A stretch of DNA of 64,000 nt from Diogma glabrata (lineage: Eukaryota > Arthropoda > Insecta > Diptera > Cylindrotomidae), in the NCBI GenBank assembly GCA_963693315.1, contig OY856188.1:222567517-222631516 (forward strand), written 5' to 3'. The notes under the pieces are model-generated. The model saw only the letters and a list, made by a program, of their open reading frames with translations. It was not told the origin of the DNA and searched no databases. Below are positions 21,499-33,239 of this stretch, piece by piece. The position numbers and the translations under genes were made by a program. Every line of letters starts with the position of its first letter. Within the stretch, counting starts at the first letter, position 1.

Positions 21499-21943
21499 AC
21501 TAGCAGGGCCCAGCGTGCTTCGCTACGCTTATAAATAAAGTTTTTGCGTATACATTTTGTTGACGTAGAAGCAATGATTTCAAAAAGTGATAATGAGAAA
21601 TGCTAGCATATAATTTTTAATTTTTCTTTTTAAATATATGAATGAAAAATAATCAGAACTCTAGCTGATCAGTTCGGATAAATGAAAAATTAGCGATCAA
21701 ATAAGTTAGAGATTAAATAAGCTTACTTGAAAACTTATTTGATCGCTAATTTGTCATATATCCGATCTGATCAGCTAGAGTTCTGATTATTTTTCATTCA
21801 TATATTTAAAAAGAAAAATTAAAAATTATATGCTAGCATTTCTCATTACCACTTTTTAAAATCATTGCTTCTACGTCAACAAAATGTATACGCAAAAACT
21901 TTATTTGTAAGCGTAGCGAAGCACGCCGGGCGCCCTGCTAGTA
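21499..21943. repeat. Palindrome of two opposed Helitron 3' termini
   Basis: Both ends carry a Helitron-like 3' terminus in opposite orientation: on the plus strand the right end reads GCGTAGCGAAGCACGCCGGG and ends CTGCTAGT; the left end is its complement, ACTAGCAGGGCCCAGCGTGC. Between them arms of about 200 bp (CATTTTGTTGACGTAGAAGC, TATATGCTAGCATTTCTC and others) mirror each other around a centre near 21,725. Helitrons end in CTAG(T/R) preceded by a short hairpin, as here. The decayed Helitron helicase gene lies immediately to the right on the minus strand, so the left terminus is in the correct orientation to be its 3' end. Confidence 0.7.
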
Positions 21944-21988
21944 AGAAATAAAGAAAACAAAACACTCACCTTTCTAATATGTTTTATT

Positions 21989-23585
21989 TCATAATACTTG
22001 AGGGTATTCAATGTTTTTTGTTGATCCATTGTCTGTGTGGATATAGAGATTGCCTGGTTTGCCAACTCTAAAACACGCAACATATAATTGTCCATGTAAG
22101 AAACAATCGTTATCTAGATCTAAACCACATACTTCCAATGTTTGGCCCTGAGCTTTGTAGATGGTGATTGCAAATGCCAATCGAATTGGGAATTGCAGTC
22201 TTTTAAATTGAAATGGCATATCCGTTGGTATCATGGGTATGCGAGGAATGAAGACATCTTCGCTTTTGAAAGGTCCATTCAAGATTGTTGCTTTTACTAC
22301 GTTGCTCAATAATTTTTTTGCTGTGAGTCGCGTGCCATTGCAAAGTTTTGGCTGATTGATATTACGCAACATGATGATTGGCACGCCAATTTTAAATTGT
22401 AGTACATGTGGTGGCATCCCTGGTAGATCAAGTGAATTCAAAAATTCTGTTGGATAGCTAACTGCTTCATCTGCTTCCATGACAGTGTCTACGGACTTGT
22501 ATGTGACTTCCTCGCTTTGAATATTAGACATAATTAAATTGTTAAATTCATTGACGTCTTTGTTTTTGGCCGCAAGAATGATTCGTTCACTCAGCCAATC
22601 GTGATTCTTATGATTAATTTGAATATCAGGAAATATTTTTTCAATTAATTCCTCTTTTGACGACACTAAATTGCAGAAGTTATGAGGCAATAAAATTCGT
22701 CCTATTGTTAAATCAACCGGCACCTTTCCGTCACCAATTCTCAGCAATTGATATGAGAATATCTCAGCTGATTTATCTTTTTGGAGGAGAACACGGATGT
22801 TTGTCGATAATTTTAACCTTTTCACGTATCGCCACAAAGTAGAATATTTCAAGCAAGCATTTATTTCATCTGCCGGTGTTGATCGGGGAACTACAGCTAA
22901 TGTTTGTCTGAAATCTCCTGCAAGAAATATTAATGCATTCCCAAATGGTCTGGTATTTCCACGCAAATCTTGCAATGATCGATCAAGCGCTTCAAGTGAT
23001 TTTTTGCGCGCCATTGTGCATTCAGCCCAAATGATTAGTTTACATTTCTGCAATACTTTTCCAATTCCCCATCCTTTGGAAAGGTTGCATGTGGGCGTTT
23101 CAATGAATTGCATGTTTAATGGCAATTTCAAAGCGGAATGAGCTGTTCTTCCATCTGGTAGCAATGTCGCAGCTATGCCGGACGACGCAAGAGCTAAAGC
23201 TATGCTATTTTACGGTTGAATTACTGCTAGAATCGTTTAAGAATCGTTTTAAGAAACGTTTTGCCAGTTCCTCCTGGCGCATCCAAGAAAAAGATTCCTA
23301 CAACCCCGTTATCAACATTTTGCATTAGTTGATCGTAAATTGTTTTTTGTTCAAACGTTAGCTTCGGAATATTTGATTGCACATACGACAGTTACTTCTG
23401 TAATCCTTTTATTTATTTATGATGGGTGATAGCATGCAAATTCGTATTGATGTTATCAGCATTCAATGGTATTGCTACACTCGAATCACTCAAATTTAAT
23501 GTTTTTAAGTACTCAGAAATACAGCTAAACTTACCATCTGATTCATTGGCACTTTCATAAAAATCACTAAGCGCAAGTTGTTAGT
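21989..23585 (-). pseudogene. Helitron PIF1-type helicase, C-terminal part, broken
   Basis: Minus-strand sequence encodes the 5'-to-3' DNA helicase half of a rolling-circle Helitron protein. The first part (about 23,585-23,225) has PKLTFEQKTIYDQLM and Walker A DAPGGTGKTF, then a stop. A different phase continues with ALALASSGIAATLLPDGRTA, followed by the 391-codon open frame 23,164-21,989: IIWAECTMA (Walker B position), GDFRQTLAVVP, AITIYKAQGQTL and YVACFRVG. The Rep nuclease half is missing. Besides a stop and frameshift near 23,215, Walker B carries Ala where Asp is expected, so the helicase would be inactive even if read through. Confidence 0.85.
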
Positions 23586-24074
23586 TAGTTATTCATGCAC
23601 AGTACTGTTTTATATATTTAAATTTCCTTCAAAATGGTAAGTTTTCTGTAGCCAAATGCTTTATAATTTATAACAATCACAAATAATATGCAGATCAGCT
23701 ATTTCATTTATAATACTAAGAACAGATAATTAGTAACAGAAGTTATTTAAAAAAAACAGATGTTTAACGGTGGATTGAATCCAAAATTGCTTAAACAATG
23801 GTTCACCACCTGATCGTGCGATATAGTAAAAGTAAAGATATTCACATATATTATAGAGCAATGTAAATTAATTGATATTGTTACCAACCTTGCGACACAA
23901 ATTTTAATAATCAGTTACTTTGATATAAGTAAAGGTGCGATCCACGTGCGAAATCACGATTTTATATTTTCCTGATCCGTTTATTGGGAGAAATATGTAG
24001 CAAAAAGATCTATTTTGTTCAGTGTAAAATATTGTATTACAGATTGCTTCAAGGATAATGTTTTTATAGTAAAT
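23586..24074. other. AT-rich DNA, no gene recognised
   Basis: Sequence between the Helitron remnant and the tandem duplication. A 77-codon minus-strand frame (24,137-23,904) overlaps the start of the duplication and shows no motif. Confidence 0.4.
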
Positions 24075-24890
24075 GAGAACTGAGGACATTTTTACTCCTA
24101 CCGAGGACAGTCCTACCGAAAGGAGAACACGTTGCAACCTTATTGGTTTACAAATTAGATAAAATAATCTTTGGGCCTATCACTATACGAAACTAATCGA
24201 TTAAATTGAGCATGAAGTTAAAATCGACCATAAAGTTGAGTGATTTGAGAATAAAGCAGGTGAGACAATTGTAATTGTTGACAGCCTACGTTATAAAACA
24301 TATACATATGTATAACGAAAAAAAAAAAAATTAAAAAAAAAAAAAAAAACTATGTAACAACTTTCCTGTATTCAAATGCAACGTTGTCTCCAAATTTCAA
24401 AAGATTCGATCAAGTACTTTCGGAGATTACCTATTTTGAACAAACGAACATTACATTTTTATTTATATAGATAGATAGATAGATGAGAACTGAGGACATT
24501 TTTACTCCTACCGAGGACAGTCCTACCGAAAGGAGAACACGTTGCAACCTTATTGGTTTACAAATTAGATAAAATAATCTTTGGGCCTATCACTATACGA
24601 AACTAATCGATTAAATTGAGCATGAAGTTAAAATCGACCATAAAGTTGAGTGATTTGAGGATAAAGCAGGTGAGACACTTGTAATTGTTGACAGCCTACG
24701 TTATAAAACATATACATATGTATAACGAAAAAAAAAAAAATTAAAAAAAAAAAAAAAAAAAAAAAACTATGTAACAACCTTCCTGTATTCAAATGCAACG
24801 TTGTCTCCAAATTTCAAAAGATTCGATCAAGTACTTTCGGAGATTACCTATTTTGAAAAAACGAACATTTACATTTTTATGTATATAGAT
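24075..24890. repeat. Tandem duplication of a 410-bp dispersed-repeat fragment
   Basis: GAGAACTGAGGACATTTTTA occurs at 24,075 and again at 24,485, and the following 400 bp are nearly identical, differing mainly in A-run length. Each copy ends TTTTTATTTATATAGAT or TTTTTATGTATATAGAT; the junction between copies is a GATA microsatellite. The end sequence (TTCAAAAGATTCGATCAAGT then ACAAACGAACATT) resembles tails common to insect RTE/SINE-like or Helitron-like repeats. It could be two head-to-tail insertions or a later duplication. Confidence 0.75.
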
Positions 24891-25249
24891 CACAGAATAT
24901 ATGAATAATGTAATGAAACTATTAATTAGCTAACATAGTTAGCATAGAGAAAATAACTTAGTTCTACAAAAATTATATAATGCAAAATATAAAAAGGCTT
25001 ACATTAATTTATTGTTGAATGTTGTCTTCTTGCAAAACCAGTCCATGAAACTAAATGTTGATCTACAATCGCGCCAATAATTATTTGTATTTCAAAGCTC
25101 AGCATATATCATAAACCTTTTTTAGTTGCTTTTTGTTTTGATTATACATAGTTATTTTTCAATTTTGCATCCGACACAATATTAGTGGTAGCTGCTGTAC
25201 ATACTAACACTGCATGTGCAAATAAAACACAAAACGTCTAGATGACATT

Positions 25250-26914
25250 ATTACTTCGGTCTGAAAGACCTAAGTATTACATTCATGAGCCAAAAGTGAA
25301 ATTCTTACCCCCACTTTTTTTGACATTTCTCGACTAGGACCTACTGATTCTAAAAAAGCAAAAAAAAAAATGTATGTCTGTCTGCCGGCCGTCCGTCCGT
25401 CATTACCTACGCTGCAGGGAAAACCGCTGGAAGGATTTCAAAATTTTTTTTTTCTAGAAATAGGTATTTACAAGGGACAGGTTTGAAAGGACGCTGTGTT
25501 CGATAACTGTACCGGAAGTGTGTCAAAAAAATCATTATGTGTGTCAAAAATAGCAAATTTTCATATTTTTGGCTTAAAAAACATTCATTTTAAGTGATTA
25601 TGAGTAGGAACATTGAATTTGGAGAAATCTTGATGGTCGGGATTGGTATGTGAGATCAAAAACTAGATTATTGCATTATAAGTTTGTCAAAAAAATGTTG
25701 TCAAGTGTGTCAAAAGAAAGATTTTGTATTTATTTTTTTGCCCAATTTTTTGGAAAAAAAAATAAAATTAATTGTTTGTTTGAAATGAAGTTTTATTATT
25801 GTTATTATTGAGAATTATGGCATTAAAAGTTTGTCAAAAAATGTTGTCAAGTGTGTCAAAAGAAAGATTTTTTTATTTATTTTTTTACCCAATTTTTTGG
25901 AAAAAAAAATAAAATTAATTGTTTGTTTGAAATGAAGTTTTATTATTATTATTGAGAATTATGGCATTATAAGTTTGTCAAAAAACTGTTGTCAAGTGCG
26001 TCAAAAGAAAGATTTTGTGTTTGCTTTTTTACCTAATTTTTTGGAAAAAAATAAAATTGTTTGTTTGAAATGAAATTTTATTATTATTATTGAGAATTAT
26101 GGCATTATAAGCTTGTCAAAAAAATGTTGTCAAGTGTGTCAAAAGATTTTTATTTAGTTTTTTACTTAATTTTTTGGAAAAAAATAAAATTGTTTCTTTG
26201 AAATGAAATTTTATTATTACTATTGAGAATTATGGCATTATAAGTTTGTCAAAAAATGTTGTCAAGTGTGTCAAAAGAAAGGTTTTATTTATTTTTTTCC
26301 CAATTTTTTTAGAAAAAAATAAAATTAATAGTTTGTATGACATGATATTTTATTATTATAATAGAGAATTATGGCATTATAAGTTTGTCAAAAAATAATG
26401 TCAAGTGTGTCAAAAAATGATTTCATTTATTTTTTTAGCCAATTTTTTGGAAAAAAAAATGTAGCTGTTTTTATGACGTAAATGTAATTTAAAATGAAAT
26501 TGGACATGGAAATTTTTGAATTTGTTATAGTTTTTGAAATATTTTTGGAATTTTGAAAAAGTTTGTATTTTTGATTTTGTAATAATTTTTGCAATATTTT
26601 GGGAATTCCGGCAAAAGTTTTAAATTTTGATTTTGTAAGAATTTTTGGAATATTTTTAGAATTTTGAAAAATTTTTAATTTTATAAAATTTTATAATTTT
26701 TCGGCAACGTATTGATGTTTCGTGTTAGTTTTGTATAAATTTTTAAACAGAGATAAAAAATACTTGTACTTTAACAAAGAGTTATGTTTGATATACATCG
26801 CTGCTCAAAACTAAAAACCATGTCCTTATAAAAGTTTGTTGCCGAAAACTATATCAAAATCCTTAACCCAGACCGAAGTCTTGATATCTCAGAGCTGTGA
26901 GATTTCAGCCCCTT
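25250..26914 (+). repeat. Minisatellite-bearing dispersed repeat, copy A
   Basis: Starts ATTACTTCGGTCTGAAAGAC, passes a GC-rich CTGCCGGCCGTCCGTCCGTC block, then six tandem units of about 140 bp (GCATTATAAGTTTGTCAAAA at about 25,673, 25,821, 25,964, 26,102, 26,234, 26,374), then a degenerate TTTTGGAATTTTGAAAAAG region. It ends with GACCGAAGTCTTGATATCTC and GTGAGATTTCAGCCC. GACCGAAGT near the end is the inverse of ACTTCGGTC at the start. No transposase is encoded. Copies B (37,359) and C (51,493) share the same order and orientation. Confidence 0.85.
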
Positions 26915-29340
26915 CATATTTTTTTCTTAAAAAACTTAAGCTTTCGATTTTTTTTTGGTTCTGTCATATTTATATATATAAATATTTTTTTTTTGGCTGA
27001 AAATCTCAGTTCTAATTATCACTAAAACAAATTATGGTTTTGAAATGTCACAAAATACAAACCAATATTCTGGTATAAAATTGATATATTTTTAAACAAT
27101 TTATAAATGGAAATAAATAAATATTTAATTAATAGAATTTATTAAGAACTATTATTATAGTTTATTAAACTAAAACTTTAATTTTGCGATCACACACAAT
27201 TCTTACATTTAAATTTATATACTAATTGAACCGATCCAAACAATTTGATTGTTTATATATCATATTATCGATCTTCTGTTTACCTTCCCAGTAATAATAA
27301 GCGATTCCCCTTTTTTTTTCAAATAAAAAATCATCTATGCAAAACATGTTTATTAAGTGAAATTAAGTTCAATTGTACAAATTAACTTCCATGTTTATCA
27401 CAATTGAAGAAAATTAATAAAATATTAGCGAATTTTTTTTTTGATAATGAATAATAAAAGTATAAGTATAAGTAAGTCAGAGCAAAAATCGAAAATAGTC
27501 CTTCGTTACAAAGCTACTAGCTAGTGTTTTATGGAATATTTCTACATATTTATTTTGCCATCATTAAAAGCAATGAATATAGTTTTTACATCTGAAAATG
27601 ACTATATCAGACAACGTCCGTCAAGTTAGGGTTATCTGAGGCGCTCATAATATATTCAAGAATATTATTGTGTGATTCACAATCAGTACTACACAATTTC
27701 AAAAACTTATCATAATCAAACAAACAAAAATTTATAATAATTAGTTTTATATGCTTCCATTCCTTATATCAGTTGTAGCTTTAAATAAATACAACGTACT
27801 GAGCAACGTTTATAAATAACCAAATACAAATAAACAAAATGCTTAAATCAAACAAAAATTAATTATACGAACTGTGATGGATAAATTAGCTATATAATAA
27901 TTTCATATAATTTTTTCAATAATAACAAAAATGAAGAATCGTTATATTTACAAAAAAAATTTGTTACTGTACAAGGAGAATGTTACAACACCATAACAAT
28001 AAGTGACCAACAAGTTAAAATTAAGTTACAATGTGACACTTTGTGAGAATAAACTACATGAGCAGATTTTTTTCAAATGATTTTGACATGAATCTTTGAA
28101 TGAATTTCATTTCCATCCATGAATCACTAATCCCAATTGGCTGTATACTATGATATAAAAAATAACACTTCTGCATAAACTTTTCAAAATAACATCGTAA
28201 TAAAATGTAAGCCACCCCCAAATTATTCATTACACAAAATTTGTTTGTTTTGGACAAACATAATTTTTTCGCAAACATAAATTGAAAAATTCATTTTATC
28301 TTTGATAAATGGATAACAAATAATCGAAATAAAATTAAAATCATAAATATATAAGTCGTTAATCGAAAAATTATAGCTATAAATAATAACAATTTAGATT
28401 AATTATCTGATTGGTGGATTATATAGAAGTTTATGGGTTAACCGGATAGTTCGCACAACGAAAATATGACAAAATTTAAAATGGAATATTGATAAGTTTG
28501 AATCTATTGCTATCCATATAATATATCATTTAGATAGCGAAATGTAGTTTGGATTGAAGTTTGAGAGTACTCGATACTCAACGTGCCAATTCTATTGTGC
28601 TAGATGTTTACGGTCGATAGTTATTACTCTCAGAATGTAATCGAGGCTATACACAAGAAATAAGACTGCTGAAGCCTTCTTTCACTGAACCTAGGTACAT
28701 CTAATTTAAGCTATCACTACTGACATCATACGCTATATTGAAGTATTTTTATTACATGATTAAGTGACTTTTCAATATTTTCAAACTGTGATGAAGCAAA
28801 ACTTTTAAAATATTGATCCAAGAATATATACATATCAACTTTTCAATTTTATTTACATACAGTAAACCTCCTGTGGGTGATTGTTATTGAAATACGAAAA
28901 AGACTCCCTAAACAATAATTTTCATTTAATTTACTTTAATTTCATCCTTTATCCATTTCCTCTTTTCGTTGGTTTTCTATTATTAAAACAAATTGTTATA
29001 ATTTTCTTTGATTTTGTTTTTGTTTTTTTTTTAATTTTTTTTCATTGAAACGGAAATGAAAATTGTTCAACTTTTGTTTGGTAATCATCAGACTGTTGAC
29101 GAATGAAAAAAACATATAGGTATAATTTAGGAAAATTGAAATAAAATATGATGTGAGATTAGAAAAAACTAAAATTCATGAGTGAGTTCAAATTATTTGA
29201 ATCAGTTGTAATAGCGATGTAAAAAATGATATACATACATACGTACATATATGGCTATTCAATTTGTTTTGTTTTATGTACGTTTAGCCTGTTTAGTTTG
29301 AAGAAACAATTATTTACATATTAACATCTCTATAAACAAT
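26915..29340. other. Plain AT-rich DNA
   Basis: About 2.4 kb in which no coding sequence, RNA gene or inverted repeat was recognised. A 74-codon minus-strand frame at 28,054-28,278 shows no motif. Confidence 0.5.
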
Positions 29341-29359
29341 GGCAATTGGCTTAGTAAGG

Positions 29360-29690
29360 AGACCAGACGTCCCGCTTTTTGCGGGACAATTCGGATTATT
29401 AACAATTTGTCCCGCGTCCGGCGACGCTTTAAAAAAGTACCGATTTTTTAAACAAATGCACGACTTTTTTAAAAAATAGAACGACGGTGAACAAGAAGGG
29501 ATTTACGGTTTTAGCAAAACCACAATACCAATGGAGAACAAATGATTAAAAACATTACATAATTTTGAAAAAAATCCATGTTCAATACCAGGAACTAATG
29601 CTGCAACTGGACACAATTTTTGTATGGCAAATAAAGAGTGGGCAGTAGTAAAATCACTATTAAGTGTTGAGACTTTGACAGTCGTTTCAT
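29360..29690 (+). pseudogene. hAT transposase C-terminal relic
   Basis: The segment opens with GACCAGACGTCCCGC, a G/C-rich start found in hAT-like repeats. In frame from about 29,576 it reads CSIPGTNAATGHNFC, then a tryptophan (NKEWAV) and LLSVETLT. This resembles the conserved C-terminal block of hAT transposases (PGTNAATER, then W, then L-x-VET), which mediates dimerisation. Only about 37 codons are recognisable and the rest is missing. Confidence 0.55.
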
Positions 29691-29929
29691 GCGAGTGAAA
29701 TATAATTTAATTATATTATAAATATATTGGGAATAGAATATAATTTAACAAATTCTTGAGAAAAATTTCATGACCTTTCAAACAACCACAGCGATCTACT
29801 AAAAAAATTCACTTAAATTAGAAATATGCCAAACAATAATACATCATATAATACCTATTAATGAAATTCGTGATCTACGCGACCAACGGTGAATCCGACC
29901 ATTATGTATTGGGTCCGCTTCATAGTTTC

Positions 29930-30540
29930 GAAAAATCAAATGATCGTGTTATAGAACCGAAAATCAGTAAAACAAAAATTCATACCACCGAATTTTATAT
30001 CATCATACCAAATTGAAAAATAATGAGATCGAAATATGATATTTCATAAAATCGAAAATTCATTTCATCGAAACATCATATCACCGAAAATCAAATAATC
30101 GAAAATTTAATGAATAAAATCGAAAAATCATTTGTTCGAAATTTATAAACTAGAATAAAAAATCATATTATCGAAATATCATAACATCGAAAATTTTCGA
30201 TACAATGGATAAATTATTCCATCGCAAAATAGAGTATTCCCTACTCAATACTCGGCATATTGTAAATTTAAATGTCAGATAGCTGCAGTATGTATTAATT
30301 ATTATATTGATTTATATTATATTTCTATACATTCAGTCAGATTTTTTTATTACTAATCGTAATCCACATCTTCAAAAAATTACACCATCGAAAACCGTTA
30401 CATTGACAAATATCAATAAATCGAAAGATAAATAAATCATACTATCAAAACAACCAAAAATCATAACACCGAAAATTCACATTGTCGAAAGGTTATTGCA
30501 TCGAAATATCGTTGCACCGAAATATTTTCTCTTTGCCACC
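29930..30540 (+). repeat. Degenerate TCGAAA-rich repeat, left copy
   Basis: ATCGAAAAATCAT-type words recur every 15-25 bp. The right part (about 30,430-30,530), with CATAACACCGAAAATTCACA and TTGCATCGAAATATCGTTGC, is closely matched in reverse complement at 33,390-33,510. It looks like a decayed simple or short-period satellite. It flanks the Penelope fragment together with its inverted partner. Confidence 0.7.
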
Positions 30541-31064
30541 AAGGCGATGATATTGCGAAGCTGAAACTTCATCTTTATTCTATTTACTTAAGTTGAATTC
30601 TCAACTGTCATTGGACTCATAGTTTTTTTGGACATGTGTTAACATTAAATGGAGATTTTCGCATTAAATTTCAAAAAGTTTAAATTTTAAAATTAATTTA
30701 TACTTTATTTCTATACATTTATCCAAATGCTTTGTGAATATTTTCGAAAAAGTTGTGTTCTGACTGTTTATAATTGATTATAGTTGAAATACAAAAAACT
30801 CACAAACCTTATAAAATTTCGATAACTCATCGTAGATAATTTATTGGAAATGAGATAATCTACAAGATATGTCTTGCAATATTTTTCCATAAAGTTCATA
30901 AACGAGCTCCACTTCACACTCTCAAATCACACCAAAAACCTAAAGCAATGGCATTACAAATCAATATAATTATAAAAATATACTGCCAGCTATCTGGCAT
31001 GTCGGGGTCACCAATTATAGCTAGTCATTCGCGCTATATAAATATTAAATAAGTATTTTGTTTT
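30541..31064. other. AT-rich DNA, no gene recognised
   Basis: Nothing supported here. A T-run at about 31,060 may be the 3' edge of the Penelope-like element read on the minus strand. Confidence 0.4.
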
Positions 31065-31178
31065 TTTTTTTTTTTTATTTTTTCGGCTTTCCGGTCACTC
31101 TGATATTTCCAATTACTTTAGATCATTTGATCATTTATTGGTTTAATATTTGTTTAATTTATTGTTATATGTTTTTCC

Positions 31179-31213
31179 GACGTTTCGATAAGTATGTTAT
31201 CATTATCAAGGTC
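31179..31213 (-). ncRNA. Degenerate hammerhead-ribozyme-like motif
   Basis: On the minus strand: CTTGATAAT, a 5-bp stem GATAA/TTATC with loop CATAC, then GAAACGTC. The layout matches the hammerhead core order (CUGANGA, stem II, GAAA) known from Penelope-like element terminal repeats. Two core positions differ from consensus (UUGAUAA instead of CUGANGA), so self-cleavage is unlikely. Inference from pattern only. Confidence 0.4.
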
Positions 31214-31516
31214 TACAATATATATAAGAAACTTATACAAATAAACCGTAAATTTAAATGAGATGGTATGCTATGTGGATGGATGTATACTTACACTATG
31301 GAATTTGACAATAAAAAAACTATTAATTTTACAACTAAGTACTAGAAAATAATTATCACATTTGACATATTAATTGTTTAAGTCAACGATTTACTATGTA
31401 TAAATTAAAACTATTATTAAAATTAAAAATTAAAAATTAAAAAAGCAAGAACAATTGACAACTGTGTCTACAAACAGCTAATTTATGATTGATGTGAATA
31501 TGTTGTTGGATTATTA

Positions 31517-32338
31517 CTAGATAATTCTTCGTTTTTTTGTACTATTGGTGTTTGTGTTTGTGAATGTTGATGTCCGTTTTCTTTTTCTATTATTGTTTAT
31601 TCGTTTATTCTCAATGTCGTCACTGATGATGTTACAGAACAGTGGGGTAATATTATCTGTGTCACGTTTAATATTGTATGTGTTGTGGGTGTATATATGC
31701 AGCGCTTCTATGGTCAATCGTTTTGAATAATTCTTTTGTGTATCCAGTATTTTTACGTTCTTGAAGTCCGGGTAGTGGTTGAGGTTTAGATGGTGTTCCA
31801 TCAGTGCAGTTTTGGGATGGTTGGGATCTATTATTTTTTTGATATCATATCCATGGTTGTCTATTCTCTTGCCTAAATATTGTTTCGTTTGGCCTACATA
31901 TGTTTGATTACATTCATGTCCGTTAATACCAGTCCCCAAACATGGAATCTCATAGATAACGTTGGTCCTTTTTAGTTTTTCAATCGGGTATTTCAGTTTT
32001 GTACATGTTCGTTGTAGTTTGTTGTCGCTTTTGAACGCTAGACATATGTTGGGGCATACAGCTTTAGATATTTTTTGGATTTGGTCGGATATACCATTCA
32101 CATATACCATGCTCTTGTAGATTTTGTTATTTGTGTTGTCGACGTTATGAGGAGGTGTTGGATTGTTTTTATTATTAATTTCATGAACTACCATCCTGAT
32201 GAGTTTGTTGGTTGTGGGTGTTGGGTAATTATTTAGTCTAAGTGTTTTTTTGATTAATTTGATGTTCTTGTTGTGGTATTCAGGTGCACTCAATAATAAC
32301 ACGATATGATATGGAAATCGGTGCCAAGCCCGAGACAT
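31517..32338 (-). CDS. GIY-YIG endonuclease of a Penelope-like element (fragment)
   Basis: This 273-codon frame begins in the linker after reverse transcriptase (FPYHIVLLLSAPEYHNKNIK, LRLNNYPTPTTN) and contains a GIY-YIG nuclease domain from about residue 124. NVIYEIPC stands for the first strand, TYVGQT for the YIG motif, LGKRIDNH supplies the conserved Arg and His region, and IEALHI carries the probable catalytic Glu. A Cys pair precedes it (AVCPNICLAF). The C-terminus is a basic tail (NNNRKRKRTST, STKKRRII). The enzyme would nick target DNA for insertion. There is no stop inside, so it is relatively young, but without reverse transcriptase it is not autonomous. The Met at 32,338 is simply the first available one. 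Confidence 0.8.
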   Translation of the reverse strand: MSRAWHRFPYHIVLLLSAPEYHNKNIKLIKKTLRLNNYPTPTTNKLIRMVVHEINNKNNPTPPHNVDNTNNKIYKSMVYVNGISDQIQKISKAVCPNICLAFKSDNKLQRTCTKLKYPIEKLKRTNVIYEIPCLGTGINGHECNQTYVGQTKQYLGKRIDNHGYDIKKIIDPNHPKTALMEHHLNLNHYPDFKNVKILDTQKNYSKRLTIEALHIYTHNTYNIKRDTDNITPLFCNIISDDIENKRINNNRKRKRTSTFTNTNTNSTKKRRII

Positions 32339-32359
32339 ATTAGTCGGTTTTTCATCAAT

Positions 32360-33168
32360 GTGGCACCGACTTCAAACAGTTTTGTACTACAAATAACTTT
32401 TAAAATATAATAACTATTATAACAACTATAATAACTATAATAATTATAATAAAAAGTAACTATTTTAATATAGTAACTTTGTATAATAGCGTAATTTTTT
32501 TGTCTATAGTAAGGTATAATTAAATTAAATTAATCAAAATGTAACGTAGTTTTGTTTCTAAAAGCAACGATTGAGTTATTTTTCACTTTTTTGTGCCTCT
32601 TTTGTTTTTTTTGAAGTCGGTTCTATTTTTTTTTTTAAAGTTTTTTTATTTTTCGATTTTTAGTGTAGTCATTAAGCAAATGTTGGCTAGAAAGCGTTCT
32701 AAAAGTAATAACTTCAAATGCCGGAAAAACTTTCATCAGTGACAATCTATTAATTATGGTTTTGCGATTTTTTGCACAAACGGCATACATATTTGCCGTA
32801 ATAGAAAATTATTTACGATAACCTTGACAAGTAAGGCAGCAATATAATACTGCCCAAAACATCCAAACAGATTAATATATTTTTGACGAAATCAGCGAAA
32901 ATGCATTAAAAATATGGTTTTTCCAAATTTTCTGAACAACGGTATTTTTCAAATCATAGAAAAAAATTATGGGACCCTCTGGGAATAAACTCAAATAGAA
33001 TAAAATTTAAATCATCCAAATCGAACGAGCCGTTTTTGAGAAATCGGTGTACATGCATAAAAAAAACCCAACAGTGAAACACAGAACCTCCTTCTTTTTT
33101 GAAGTCGGTTAAAAAAAAAACCTACAGTGAAACACAGAACCTCCTTCTTTTTTGAAGTCGGTTAAAAA
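32360..33168 (+). repeat. GAAGTCGGTT-tailed dispersed repeat
   Basis: The right end has two copies, 52 bp apart, of CAGTGAAACACAGAACCTCC followed by a T-run, GAAGTCGGTT and an A-run (33,069-33,168). The left edge carries the inverse motif ACCGACTTCAAA (about 32,367), and a further GAAGTCGGTT occurs at about 32,613. Upstream of the tail is ATCGAACGAGCCGTTTTTGA. These words are widespread in insect dispersed repeats. No coding sequence was found. Confidence 0.65.
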
Positions 33169-33239
33169 CCAAAAGTTTTTTGTTTTTTCTATTATTTCAA
33201 AAACTACTAAATTTAAAAAAGTTATTTTAAATTTTTAGT

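Larger units (their letters stand above)
31065..32338 (-). mobile_element. 5'-truncated Penelope-like element
   Basis: The minus strand retains the C-terminal GIY-YIG endonuclease gene and its 3' flank. The flank includes a GAAACGTC-containing segment (31,179-31,213) resembling the hammerhead-type motif of Penelope-like elements. The reverse transcriptase domain is absent: sequence upstream of 32,338 belongs to another repeat. Confidence 0.75.

Noticed and set aside
25640..26470. Evenly spaced repeats that could suggest a CRISPR array
   Set aside because: Units of about 140 bp are repeated along their whole length without unique spacers, and the context is a eukaryotic dispersed repeat.
31620..31640. 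CTGATGATG resembling a hammerhead core
   Set aside because: It lies inside the GIY-YIG coding frame on the opposite strand and has no matching GAAA or stems nearby.
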